From positions 62,001-126,000 of the forward strand of contig JALHMI010000015.1 in assembly GCA_022844125.1 (NCBI GenBank): a stretch of DNA of 64,000 nucleotides, written 5' to 3'. Positions 37,551 to 49,477 of the stretch are shown piece by piece. The DNA comes from Pirellulales bacterium (GTDB taxonomy: Bacteria > Planctomycetota > Planctomycetia > Pirellulales > PALSA-1355). Within the stretch, counting starts at the first letter, position 1, and each line of letters opens with the position of its first letter. The notes below the pieces were generated by a model that had not been told where the DNA came from, made no database searches, and was given only the letters and a program-made list of their open reading frames with translations. Position numbers and translations under genes: made by a program.

Positions 37551-40469
37551 GTGAGCGCGAATTCGCCGGCCATTCCAAACTCAACTTACCGCCTGCAACT
37601 CAGCGGGTTGTCGTTCGAGCGCGCTCGCGAGCTAGTGCCCTACCTGGCAGATCTGGGAATCGGGGCAGCCTATCTCTCTCCATTTTTCAGGGCTCGCAAA
37701 GGCAGCACGCACGGCTACGACGTCGTCGACCACGCCATGTTCGATCCTGCTCTGGGAGATGAGCGGCAATTTTCGGCCCTGGCTGAGAGGCTGCGCGGGG
37801 CCGGCATGGGGCTGCTGGTGGACATCGTTCCCAATCACATGGGAATTGACGATCCGTTCAACCGCTGGTGGCAGGACGTGCTGGAGAATGGTCCGGCTTC
37901 ACCCTTCGCAGCCTTCTTTGACATCGATTGGTGTCCGCCCAAGGAAGCCCTCCGAGGCAAAGTTCTCCTGCCCGTGCTGGGGGAGCAATTCGGTCGGGTT
38001 TTGGAAGACCAGCAGTTGAAGCTGGCCTACGAAAACGGCCGCTTCGTCATTGGCTACTACGAGCGCCGGTTGCCGACGGATCCGGCCACCTGGGTCCAAG
38101 TGCTCAAGCATGCGCTCGAATACGTCGCCAAACAATTCGAGGCCGAGGTCACCGAGCGGATGGAGCTCGAGAGTATCATCACGGCTCTGGAGCATCTGCC
38201 GCCTCGCAATGCCACCGATCCGGATGCGATTCAAGAACGCCGGCGCGAAAAGGAGGTCGCCGCGGGGCGACTCGAACGGCTGCTGGAGTCGTGCCCGGAG
38301 GTGAGTGCGGCCATCGACCGCACGATCACCGACTACAACGGAAAGAAGGGTGAGCTCGCCAGCTTCGACCAACTGGATCAGCTCCTGGCCGATCAACCCT
38401 ATCGGCTCTGCCACTGGCGGGTGGCCACCGACGAGATCAACTACCGCCGCTTCTTTGACGTCGACGAACTCGCCGCGATTCGGGTGGAAGACACCGAGGT
38501 GTTCGAGGCCGTACACGCCAAGATTCTGGAGCTCGTAGGGAAGGGAGAAGTGACCGGACTTCGAATCGATCACGCCGATGGCCTGGCCGATCCGCAGCAG
38601 TACCTGGCCAACCTGGCACAAGCGACCGGGCGGGCGCTCGGTGAGAATGGCGGTTCGCCCCGGCTGCATCTCTACACGGTCGTCGAGAAGATTCTCGCGC
38701 ACGATGAAGTCCTGCCTCGCGATTGGCTCACCCACGGCACCACGGGTTATGACTTTTTGAATCTGCTGAACGGATTGTTTGTCGATCGCCTGGGAGGATA
38801 CGCGCTGCGCGACGCTTATGCCCGATTCCTCGGCAGTTGGCGCTCGTGGAGCGATGTGCTGCATGAGAGCAAGCGAACGATCCTGTCCGCTTCGCTTTCG
38901 GCGGAGCTCTACACGCTGTCTCACCAGCTCGATCGCATTTCCGAACAACATCGCTGGTCGCGCGACTTCACCCGCTTGTCACTGTTTCGCGCCTTACGCG
39001 AGGTAGTGGCCGGTTTCCCTGTGTATCGCACTTACATTCGCCCGGACTGCGACGAGGTTCATCCCGAGGATCGCCGGCGGATCATGTCCGCCATTCGCGC
39101 CGCCAAGCGCCGGAACCCGGCCATGAGCGCTTCATTTTTCGACTTCATCGCCTCGGTGCTGCTACTGGAGGATCCCGAGGGGCTCACCGATGAAGACCGG
39201 CAGTTGCGGCGCCGCTTCGTGCTCAAGTTCCAGCAGGTGACCGGGCCGGTGACCGCCAAGGGGCTCGAAGACACCGGGTTCTATCGCTTCTATCCGCTGG
39301 CTTCGCTCAACGAAGTGGGCGGCGATCCGGCCACGCCCGGCGTCACCGTCGAGCACTTTCACAATCGCATGCGAGAGCAAGTCTCGAACTGGCCACACAC
39401 GATGCTCGCCACCGGGACGCACGACACCAAGCGCGGCGAGGATATGCGGGCCAGGCTCAACGTGCTTTCCGAGGTTCCCGAGCAATGGCAAGCCAAGCTG
39501 GCGGTGTGGCAACGGATGAATGCCGAGTCACGCCAGGAACTGGATGGCGAAGCGGTGCCAGACGCGAACGAGGAAGTGCTTATCTATCAGACGCTCGTGG
39601 GCACGTGGCCGCTGGACAACTTTCAGTGCGAATCTCGCGAAGCGTATGTGCAGCGGATTGTGCAGTATCTCGACAAGGCGCTGCGCGAGGCCAAGCTGCA
39701 CACAAGTTGGACAAGCCCCTACGAAGAGTACGATCAGGCTGTGCGGCAGTTCATCGAGCGGATTCTGGCTGACACCGGTCTGCCCTTCGTGCGCGACGTA
39801 AATGAATTCGTCCGATCGATTGCCGATGCTGGATTCACCAACTCGCTGGCCCAGACCGTGGTCAAGGTGTGCGCACCAGGCGTGCCGGATTTCTACCGCG
39901 GCGTGGAGTTCTGGGACTTCAACCTGGTCGACCCGGATAATCGCCGACCAGTCGACTTCGAAGCCCGTCGCGGCGCGCTCGCTGCAATTCGCGAGCATTG
40001 CAAAAAGGGGGCTTCGGACGCCGCAGCACAGTTGGTCGCCGCCTGGCCTGACGAACGCATTAAGTTGTTTACGATCTGGCGAGCCCTGCAACTACGAAGT
40101 GAGCGGCCGGAGCTTACGCGTGGAATTTACCTGCCGCTGGACTGTGAAGGGCCGCGGAAGGCAAATCTGATCGCCTTCGCGCGAGTCGACCAGAACTCTT
40201 GGACTCTATGCGTCGTCCCGAGACTTTCGGCCGAGGCCTGGCGCAGCGAATCAACAGGCTCAGGCAAGGGAGAATGGCCGATTGCCGATTGGTGGCGAGA
40301 GACCTGCGTACTGCTTCCCACGGAAAGTCCTGGCAAGTGGACTCACGTCTTTGACGATCGGCAACTTGTGACCGTACCGGACCCCGAGTCCGATGACTTT
40401 CGGTTGGATGCTGCCGAACTGTTTCGGCGGTTTCCGGTAGCGGTTTTAACGGCAGGAGAGGGCGAATGA
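37551..40469 (+). CDS. treY: Malto-oligosyltrehalose synthase (TreY)
   Basis: 972 residues starting at GTG 37551. TreY-specific motifs: NSTYRLQLS near the start, SPFFRARKGSTHGYDVVDH, DIVPNHMG, GLRIDHADGLADPQQYL (nucleophile Asp), VEKIL (acid/base Glu) and HGTTGYDFLN. The protein is longer than most bacterial TreY by a C-terminal region containing the family's FYRGVEFW segment. It converts the reducing end of a malto-oligosaccharide into an alpha,alpha-1,1 linkage, the first step of the TreY/TreZ route. Divergent from treZ copy 1, it precedes glgX on the same strand, 84 bases apart. Confidence 0.94.
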   Translation: MSANSPAIPNSTYRLQLSGLSFERARELVPYLADLGIGAAYLSPFFRARKGSTHGYDVVDHAMFDPALGDERQFSALAERLRGAGMGLLVDIVPNHMGIDDPFNRWWQDVLENGPASPFAAFFDIDWCPPKEALRGKVLLPVLGEQFGRVLEDQQLKLAYENGRFVIGYYERRLPTDPATWVQVLKHALEYVAKQFEAEVTERMELESIITALEHLPPRNATDPDAIQERRREKEVAAGRLERLLESCPEVSAAIDRTITDYNGKKGELASFDQLDQLLADQPYRLCHWRVATDEINYRRFFDVDELAAIRVEDTEVFEAVHAKILELVGKGEVTGLRIDHADGLADPQQYLANLAQATGRALGENGGSPRLHLYTVVEKILAHDEVLPRDWLTHGTTGYDFLNLLNGLFVDRLGGYALRDAYARFLGSWRSWSDVLHESKRTILSASLSAELYTLSHQLDRISEQHRWSRDFTRLSLFRALREVVAGFPVYRTYIRPDCDEVHPEDRRRIMSAIRAAKRRNPAMSASFFDFIASVLLLEDPEGLTDEDRQLRRRFVLKFQQVTGPVTAKGLEDTGFYRFYPLASLNEVGGDPATPGVTVEHFHNRMREQVSNWPHTMLATGTHDTKRGEDMRARLNVLSEVPEQWQAKLAVWQRMNAESRQELDGEAVPDANEEVLIYQTLVGTWPLDNFQCESREAYVQRIVQYLDKALREAKLHTSWTSPYEEYDQAVRQFIERILADTGLPFVRDVNEFVRSIADAGFTNSLAQTVVKVCAPGVPDFYRGVEFWDFNLVDPDNRRPVDFEARRGALAAIREHCKKGASDAAAQLVAAWPDERIKLFTIWRALQLRSERPELTRGIYLPLDCEGPRKANLIAFARVDQNSWTLCVVPRLSAEAWRSESTGSGKGEWPIADWWRETCVLLPTESPGKWTHVFDDRQLVTVPDPESDDFRLDAAELFRRFPVAVLTAGEGE

Positions 40470-40553
40470 GACGAAAATCAGCATGCGCCGCGAAGTAAGC
40501 TTTTCGAATTCGTGCCGTCCAGACTTTCGATGGATCACTTTCACGATTAAAGG

Positions 40554-42740
<2,187 letters not shown>

Positions 42741-42745
42741 CTCGG

Positions 42746-45700
42746 TCAGGCGTCTGGCAGCATCGCAATCCGTGCTAGCGCGATTACCACGACCTCGGGC
42801 GATCCTTCGTCGAGCGCCTTCTGTAGGTGCTCGATCGCTTCGTGTAACAGATGGAACGACAATAGCCGATCGAGTGGCTCGCCTGGTTCCGGCAGAAGCT
42901 CTCGCGCGGCGTCGTTCGCCAGATAGGCCCTCAGAAACGCCGAACTCGTCCACTTCGACCAGAACTCGGCAGCCTGTTGCCAGGCGTACGCGGCCTCGGC
43001 CTTGGCCACGCCAGACTTCAAGTGCAGTCGGACGGCCATGGTACCGGCCGTCTCAAGCGAATGGATCATGGCAGCCACATCGGCCAGCGGCGAGCGCTTC
43101 ACGCGTCGCGAGGATAGCGCCACGCCCGGATCGCCATCGAAGTCCACGATCAGGAAATCTTTCCCAGTGTACAGCACGTGCCCGAGATGAAAGTCGCCAT
43201 GGCAGCGAATCCGCTGGGCGTCGATCTTCTGCCCGATGACCTGGCCAAACTGATCGAGGATGGACTTCTCGCGCGCCAGCGCCGCGGTGGCGACGGACTG
43301 GACGTCCTCGGGCAGCGATCTGGCGAGCTTGCGAACTTGCTGAAATGTCCGCAGCGTGGCCTTGCGCGAGGCCTGATAGAGCGAGCGCTGATAGAGTTGC
43401 GAGAATGGTTCCGGCGTAAAGTCCGCATTCGTCCGGCTGGTTAGCGCGACATGCAATTCAGCGGTCCGGCGGCCCAACAGCGAGGCCCATTCGAGATCGC
43501 CTCCCAGTAGTTCCTGCGCCCGCGGTGAAGCGCTTCCCGCGGCCAATTCGCCATATCCCAGTTCCACAGGCGCGGCCGGCCGCTCGGCTTCGGGGAGGGC
43601 CATCACGTTCTCCAGGAAACGGCCGAGCAAGTCGATCGCCACCTGTTGAGCGGGGGTCGTGTTGGGAACGTATTCCTGCAAAATTGCGACCGTGGCAGAG
43701 TCTCCGCCGGAAGTGTACTCGACCGCGCCCAGAACTCTGAGTGTGGGCGGACATTCGGCCTTGCCGTTCGACAGGTAGCGACCGATTTCCAAATCGGGGT
43801 AAGTGCCAGACTCTGCCCGGCGAGCCAACTTGAGGAGCAGCTTGTCGCCCACGATCACGGCCCCGTCGCGAACTTCAAGCCGCAGCGGCACACTGGACAG
43901 ATCGATCGACGCCTCGACGAGGTCGTCGAGTCCCGGATTCGACCAGCCGGCAAGTTCGCCTTTGCCCGTGCGCAGCCGCTTGCGATGAATCATCAGCTCC
44001 AGCAGCGCCTTCACGGCCGCCCGATCCAAGGTAGCGTCATATAATAGACCTGGCGCTTTCGAGCCTGGTTTGTGCAGCGGAAGCAGAATTGCCGGCGGCG
44101 TGCCGTTCAGCGTGTGATCGATCTGCTCCTGCTCCCACGCGGTCGACAGGGTGAAAACGTATGCCTCGGGTTCCCCTTCAGTGAAGTCGGCCCGCACGAG
44201 AAACAGTCCGGGGGCCAGTCGATCGGTGCTCCGGCCGAGTGGCATCGCGTCGAGAATCTGGATCCACTGGAGTTGCCGACCCAGGATGTGAAACCAGCGT
44301 TGGCGGGGGAGTTCATCTCGCAGGGCTATCTCGAATTGTCGCTTCGCGCGGCCCGACAACAGATCCTGCCAGCCGGCCTCGACGCTCAGCGAGGGAGCCT
44401 TGCGCGGCGGCTCCGCGGGCGGAATCGCTTCGACCTTCTCGTGCTCCAGTGAGAACCAGTAAAACGCGTGCGGACCCAGCGTGAACGTGTAGGGCGTCTT
44501 GCCGATCAACGGGAATGGTGACTGCCCGAACATCTCAACCGGCCTGCGGCCGGCGAACCGCGACAAATCGAGCTCGCAGTGCTGCACGAATCGCGACAGG
44601 TTCGCGACCATTAGCACGCTCTGGTCTTCATAGTCGCGCGTGAATGCCAGGACCTTGGCGTTCTCGGGCGAGAGGATGTCCATCGTCCCGCGCCGCAGCG
44701 CGATATAGTTCTGCCGCAGCGCGATCAATCGCTTCATCCACCACAGCAGCGAGTGCGGATTCTTCTGCTGGTTCTCGACGTTCACCGTCGCGAACAAGTA
44801 CTCCGAATCGATGATTACCGGCGAGTAGAGACGCTGGGGGTTCGCCTCGGAGAAGCCCGCGTTGCGGTCGGGGCTCCACTGCATGGGCGTGCGGACGCCA
44901 TGCCGATCGCCCAGGTAAATATTGTCCCCCATCCCGATCTCGTCGCCATAGTAAATCACCGGCGTGCCGGGCAAGGCACACAGCAGCCCGTTCATGAGTT
45001 CGATCTTGCGGCGGTTGTTTGAGAGCAGGGGGGCCAGCCGGCGGCGAATGCCCAGGTTGATGCGAGCCTGGCGATCGCGAGCATACACGCGATACATATA
45101 ATCGCGCTCGTCGTCGGTTACCATCTCGAGGGTGAGCTCGTCGTGGTTCCGCAGGAAGATCAGCCACTGGCATTGTTCCGGAATGGCCGGCGTCTGATGC
45201 ATGATGTCGACGATCGGGAAGCGGTCTTCCTGGTGGATCGCCATGAACAAGCGGGGCATTACCGGGAAGTGGAATGCCGTGTGACATTCGTCGCCCTCGC
45301 CGAAATAGGCGATCGCATCCTCGGGCCACTGGTTGGCCTCGGCCAGTAGCATCCGATCGCTGAAGTTCTTGTCGACCTGCGCGCGCAGTGCCTTCAGAAA
45401 GTCGTGCGTCTTGGGCAGATTCTCGCAGTTGGTGCCTTCTTGTTCATACAGGTACGGTACGGCGTCCAGTCGCAGGCCGTCGACGCCCATCTCGAGCCAC
45501 TGATCGAGCACTTCGAATACCGCTCTCTGGACACGCGGATTTTCGAAGTTCAGGTCGGGCTGATGTGAATAGAAGCGATGCCAATAGTAAGCCTTGGCGA
45601 CCGGATCCCAGGTCCAGTTCGACGTTTCGAAGTCTTTGAAGATGATCCGCGCGTCCTGGTATTTCTCCGGCGTGTCGCTCCAAACGTAGAAGTCGCGATC

Positions 45701-46120
45701 TGGACTGCCGGGCTTGGCATGCCGGGCACGCTGGAACCACGGATGCTGGTCCGAGGTGTGATTGATCACAAGTTCGGTAATTACCCGCAGGCCGCGCGCA
45801 TGAGCCTCACGAATGAAATTCTTGAAGTCCCGCATCGTGCCATAGGAACGGTTGATTTCCGTATAGCTGGCGATGTCGTAGCCATCGTCTTTGAGCGGTG
45901 AAGGATAGAACGGCAGTAGCCAGACGGCCGTCACGCCCAGGTCCTGCAAGTAATCGAGCTTTTGCGTGAGTCCGCGAAAATCGCCGATCCCGTCGCCGTC
46001 GCTATCGAAGAATGAGCGCACATGAAGCTGGTAGATGACGGCGTCTTTGTACCACAGCGGATCGCTGGGAAAGGGGGAGTCAACGTCATCAGCGGTCGCG
46101 ACGCGTTTCGTTTTGGCCAT
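42746..46120 (-). CDS. treS: Trehalose synthase / maltokinase fusion (TreS-Mak)
   Basis: 1124 residues. The first ~550 are TreS: DPLWYKDAVIYQLHVRSFFD, GLRLDAVPYLYEQEGTNC with the nucleophile Asp, LLAEANQWPEDA with the acid Glu, and RNHDELTLEMV. The last ~550 are a maltokinase with the kinase-like motifs CHGDFHLGHVLY and IVDFDGDPG. The first domain interconverts trehalose and maltose, the second phosphorylates maltose to maltose-1-phosphate, the substrate of GlgE. ATG 46120 fits the protein start; the open frame extends 12 bases upstream to a TTG. It follows treZ copy 2 by 33 bases on the same strand, suggesting one operon. Confidence 0.95.
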   Translation of the reverse strand: MAKTKRVATADDVDSPFPSDPLWYKDAVIYQLHVRSFFDSDGDGIGDFRGLTQKLDYLQDLGVTAVWLLPFYPSPLKDDGYDIASYTEINRSYGTMRDFKNFIREAHARGLRVITELVINHTSDQHPWFQRARHAKPGSPDRDFYVWSDTPEKYQDARIIFKDFETSNWTWDPVAKAYYWHRFYSHQPDLNFENPRVQRAVFEVLDQWLEMGVDGLRLDAVPYLYEQEGTNCENLPKTHDFLKALRAQVDKNFSDRMLLAEANQWPEDAIAYFGEGDECHTAFHFPVMPRLFMAIHQEDRFPIVDIMHQTPAIPEQCQWLIFLRNHDELTLEMVTDDERDYMYRVYARDRQARINLGIRRRLAPLLSNNRRKIELMNGLLCALPGTPVIYYGDEIGMGDNIYLGDRHGVRTPMQWSPDRNAGFSEANPQRLYSPVIIDSEYLFATVNVENQQKNPHSLLWWMKRLIALRQNYIALRRGTMDILSPENAKVLAFTRDYEDQSVLMVANLSRFVQHCELDLSRFAGRRPVEMFGQSPFPLIGKTPYTFTLGPHAFYWFSLEHEKVEAIPPAEPPRKAPSLSVEAGWQDLLSGRAKRQFEIALRDELPRQRWFHILGRQLQWIQILDAMPLGRSTDRLAPGLFLVRADFTEGEPEAYVFTLSTAWEQEQIDHTLNGTPPAILLPLHKPGSKAPGLLYDATLDRAAVKALLELMIHRKRLRTGKGELAGWSNPGLDDLVEASIDLSSVPLRLEVRDGAVIVGDKLLLKLARRAESGTYPDLEIGRYLSNGKAECPPTLRVLGAVEYTSGGDSATVAILQEYVPNTTPAQQVAIDLLGRFLENVMALPEAERPAAPVELGYGELAAGSASPRAQELLGGDLEWASLLGRRTAELHVALTSRTNADFTPEPFSQLYQRSLYQASRKATLRTFQQVRKLARSLPEDVQSVATAALAREKSILDQFGQVIGQKIDAQRIRCHGDFHLGHVLYTGKDFLIVDFDGDPGVALSSRRVKRSPLADVAAMIHSLETAGTMAVRLHLKSGVAKAEAAYAWQQAAEFWSKWTSSAFLRAYLANDAARELLPEPGEPLDRLLSFHLLHEAIEHLQKALDEGSPEVVVIALARIAMLPDA

Positions 46121-46153
46121 GGGCAGTGTCAAATAGGGCGCGGGTCGTATCGG

Positions 46154-48049
46154 CTATCCAGCTATGGCCGTGAGCACCAGCGTGGCATGTCCAGGAATGA
46201 ACCAGCGCTCGGGATCAAGCGGCGGAGTCCCTAGTCCGCCGTATTGCGGGTCTTCGCTCGACCACAGCAGTTGCCACGAGTGGCCAGGCGGTGGAACCAG
46301 CAGCGGTTCGGTGATTGGTCGCCAGGTGAGATCTCGCCCCAGGTTCACCAGTAGCAGGCGGTCGTCGCCTTCCTCGCCAAAGAACCGCAGCAGAAACGCT
46401 TCGCCGGCAATCACGGCTCCGTGAATCCGATCGGCACGCTGGGCGGCGAACACAGCATCTTCTCGCCGCAGTCGCAACAGGTCCTGATGCAACTGAACGA
46501 CCGAAGCGTTCCGGGCTCGATCTTGCCAATCGAGTCGCGAGGCTTCGAAGGTTGAACGCGCGCCCGGATCGGCGAATCGCTCCGACACGTCGTGTCCCGC
46601 CTGGCGGCGGAAATTCCTCATCTCGTTTTGACGCCCTTCACGCACCAGGCGGTTGAGCTCGGGGTCGTGATCGGCGAAGAAGTAAAACGGCGTCGAGGCC
46701 GAGAACTCCTGGCCCTGAAAGAACATCGGGGTGCCGGGCGATAACAACCACAGCGCGGTCAGTGCCCGATGACGCCCCGGCGAGGTCAGCGTGTGCCCCC
46801 GCAAACTGCCAGGCGAGTTACCGACCTGGTCGTGGTTCTGCAGGAACGTTACGAATTGCGAGGCGTGCAGATCGAGTCCCGGCGAGCCGCGGAACTTCTC
46901 TTGCCGGGAGTTCCACTGGCCCTGATACAGATAGCCCCACTTCACCAGCGAGATGAACTCCTGAGGCGTGCCTTGATAGTCGCCAAAGTAGTATTCTGCA
47001 TGTCCCGTGGCGGCAACGCGGGCCACATGGTGGAAGTCGTCATTCCAGCCGGCGTCGCAGCCGTAGCCTTGCCGATCGCACGGTCGCAGGTCATGCGCGT
47101 CCTGATGTTCGTTTTCCAGGACGATCAACGTGCCGCGGTCTCCGGAAACGTGCCGCACGTGCCGCGCGATCGATTTGAGAATATGCTCCGGCGAATCGTC
47201 AAGGATCGCGTGCACGGCGTCGAGCCGCAGCCCGTCGATATGAAACTCATCGATCCAGTAGCCGGCATTGGCGACGAAGTACTCGCGGACGGGCGCCGAG
47301 CTTGGCCCGTCAAAATTGATCGCTTCGCCCCATCCGGTGTGATGTTCGGCCGAGAGGTAATCGGTCGAAAACTGTCCGAGATAGTTCCCAACCGGACCGA
47401 AATGGTTGTAAACCACGTCGAGCATTACGCCCACGCCGTGACGGTGCGCCGCGTCGACGAACCGGCGGAAGTCGTCGGGCGAGCCGTACAGTCGCGTCGG
47501 GGCAAACAGGTTGACGCCGTCATATCCCCAGCCAAATTCACCGGCAAACTCGGCGACCGGCATCACCTCGACCATCGTGATGCCGAGATCCCTCAATTCC
47601 GCCAATTTACCAACCGCCGCTTCGTACGTCCCTTCGGGAGTAAATGTCGCGATGTGCAGCTCGTAGATCACTTGCCCTTTGAGCTGCGAGCCACGCCAGC
47701 CGCGATCTTGCCACTGATACGACGCAGGATCGACGATCTCGGATAGCTCATGCGGCCCGTCTGGCTGATAACGAGAGGCTGGGTCGGGGTACAGCTTCTG
47801 GTCGCTATCCAGCCGAAAGCCGTAACGCATCCCCGCGGCGGCGTCGTTCACAAAACCGGAGAAGTAGCCGCGTCCCTCGGTCATGAGCGGCGCGTCCGCT
47901 AGCGGCTTGTGGTCCTCTCCGAAGACGACAACTGCGACGTGTTTTCGGCGCGGGGCCCAAACTCGAAAATGGACGCCACCCCTGGGCTGAAGCTCGGCTC
48001 CTATGGGGAGTCGCCGGGTAGGCTTGGCAAGCGTGGCAGTCTCGGGCAT
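46154..48049 (-). CDS. treZ: Malto-oligosyltrehalose trehalohydrolase (TreZ), copy 2
   Basis: 631 residues, ATG 48049. The same architecture as copy 1: early-set domain (RGGVHFRVWAPRR), DVVYNHFG, GLRLDAVHAI with the nucleophile Asp, LIVLENEHQ with the acid Glu, and FLQNHDQVGN. It begins an operon with treS-mak (33 bases apart). The two copies are clearly diverged paralogues rather than a recent duplication. One may prefer different chain lengths, or act in different conditions. Nothing in the sequence separates their roles. Confidence 0.9.
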   Translation of the reverse strand: MPETATLAKPTRRLPIGAELQPRGGVHFRVWAPRRKHVAVVVFGEDHKPLADAPLMTEGRGYFSGFVNDAAAGMRYGFRLDSDQKLYPDPASRYQPDGPHELSEIVDPASYQWQDRGWRGSQLKGQVIYELHIATFTPEGTYEAAVGKLAELRDLGITMVEVMPVAEFAGEFGWGYDGVNLFAPTRLYGSPDDFRRFVDAAHRHGVGVMLDVVYNHFGPVGNYLGQFSTDYLSAEHHTGWGEAINFDGPSSAPVREYFVANAGYWIDEFHIDGLRLDAVHAILDDSPEHILKSIARHVRHVSGDRGTLIVLENEHQDAHDLRPCDRQGYGCDAGWNDDFHHVARVAATGHAEYYFGDYQGTPQEFISLVKWGYLYQGQWNSRQEKFRGSPGLDLHASQFVTFLQNHDQVGNSPGSLRGHTLTSPGRHRALTALWLLSPGTPMFFQGQEFSASTPFYFFADHDPELNRLVREGRQNEMRNFRRQAGHDVSERFADPGARSTFEASRLDWQDRARNASVVQLHQDLLRLRREDAVFAAQRADRIHGAVIAGEAFLLRFFGEEGDDRLLLVNLGRDLTWRPITEPLLVPPPGHSWQLLWSSEDPQYGGLGTPPLDPERWFIPGHATLVLTAIAG

Positions 48050-48486
48050 TCGTTCCTCGATCGGGTCAGAGACGCGGCTTCCAGTACGTGGCGCATTCTA
48101 CCGGCTGCTGTCATGAGTGGCCAATCCCAGTGAATCACCGTCGGGCAATGCAAATCGAGCGCCGCTCGCCCGCCGCGGCAATGGTTGGTCGAGAGGCGTC
48201 CGCAGCCGTGACCTCACCGAATTCACACCGGTCGCTGCCTGAACAATCCCATTTTCGCGTGAACGAACGGCAATCGGCTCACGTACATTCAGTGGGCGTC
48301 CGACTGGCCGTCCGCATTCGCGTTACTCCTCTGAGCTTCATTTCTAAGAGAACGCGGGCGGCCCATCCCCTGCCGCGAAGGCGTGTTCGTAGCGCGGTCC
48401 GAGATGCTGCGCAGCAATCCGGAACCGCGAGGGGGCAGGCCCATGCCTTCTTGTACGTCTCGCGGCAGGGCTATTTTGTTCGCGCG
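48050..48486. other. 437-base gap upstream of treZ copy 2
   Basis: No convincing gene, RNA or repeat. An open frame at 48088-48777 on the plus strand runs into the opposite strand of the DNA glycosylase and looks like a shadow. The gap presumably holds the promoter for treZ copy 2, but I see no clear -35/-10 pair. Confidence 0.5.
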
Positions 48487-49371
48487 TCACTCGAGCTCGT
48501 CGAGATGGCCGGGCCAATCATCTTTAAGCAATCGCGAGAGCGATCGGTCGGCAAAGATCCTGCCCCCAGTCTGACAGCCGGGACAGTAGTTCGTCTCGTT
48601 GTCCGCGTAACGAATTCGCTGTACCGGTGCACCGCATACCGGGCATGGCTGCCGGTACTTGCCATGCACGGCCATCTCAGGCCGAAATGCGGTCACGCCC
48701 TCGGGAAAACCGCCGCCGGCTTCGCCGCGGATTCGTTGCGTCCACTCGACCAGGCTCTCCTTGGTCGCAGCCTGTAATCGAGCTACCTCCTTGCTCGATA
48801 GTTTCTGCGTATGCGCTAGCGGTGAGAGCCTGGCTCGATGCAGGATTTCGTCCGAGTAGGCGTTTCCAATCCCGCTGAACAAGCGCGGATCGGTAAGCGC
48901 GCGTTTGACGGTATGGTTCTCGCGTTGCAGAGCCGCGGCGAACTCCACCGTCGTGGCACTGAGCACGTTGATCCCACCGCGATCGTGATCGGCGAGAGCC
49001 GCTTCACCGGCAACGATGTAGAGTGCCGCGCGCCGTTTCGCCCCAGCCTCGCTAAGCAGCAGCGTCCCGTTGGGGAAATCGAAACCCGCGAGCTGGTACT
49101 TGCCGCTCAGCTTCGCCCCCGCCGGCTTCCAGTGCAGGCGGCCGGCGATCATCAGGTGCAGCACCAGCCACAGGTCGCCGTCGAGTCCGATGGCGATTCG
49201 CTTGCCCAACCGCCGGAGCTCGCGCACCGTCTTTCCACGCACCTCATCCACCGAGGGTTCGAAAGAGCGGAGCAGAAACGGGCTCGCGATCCGCACTCGC
49301 TCCAGCGTCTGTGCGAGAATGCGCGTTTCCAGCGCCTCGAGATACACCAAGATGTCCGGAAGTTCGGGCAT
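48487..49371 (-). CDS. Fpg/Nei-family DNA glycosylase
   Basis: 294 residues. It begins MPELPD (catalytic Pro2 and Glu3 after Met removal), has the lysine-bearing segment typical of the family, and ends in a zinc finger: CPVCGAPVQ then YCPGC, four cysteines, preceding the C-terminal Arg-containing hairpin ([15 protein letters not shown]). The central helix-two-turn-helix contains [19 protein letters not shown]. It excises oxidised bases and cuts the strand by beta/delta elimination. Fpg and Nei cannot be cleanly separated here. It is divergent from the phosphatase (about 105 bases between starts). Confidence 0.9.
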   Translation of the reverse strand: MPELPDILVYLEALETRILAQTLERVRIASPFLLRSFEPSVDEVRGKTVRELRRLGKRIAIGLDGDLWLVLHLMIAGRLHWKPAGAKLSGKYQLAGFDFPNGTLLLSEAGAKRRAALYIVAGEAALADHDRGGINVLSATTVEFAAALQRENHTVKRALTDPRLFSGIGNAYSDEILHRARLSPLAHTQKLSSKEVARLQAATKESLVEWTQRIRGEAGGGFPEGVTAFRPEMAVHGKYRQPCPVCGAPVQRIRYADNETNYCPGCQTGGRIFADRSLSRLLKDDWPGHLDELE

Positions 49372-49406
49372 GAAATGCGCGGGGGGAGCTTTGCGCCGGT
49401 TTTGGG

Positions 49407-49435
49407 TTGTGACCGCAATCCCTCGATCTTACGAT
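49407..49435 (+). promoter_or_regulatory. Possible sigma-70-like promoter of the phosphatase gene
   Basis: TTGTGA (49407-49412) and TACGAT (49430-49435), each four of six to consensus, are 17 bases apart and would start transcription about 36 bases before the ATG at 49478. Confidence 0.4.
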
Positions 49436-49477
49436 AAGCGCTCCGCCCGTACCAAAAGCCATCCGAGGCCGTCTGCC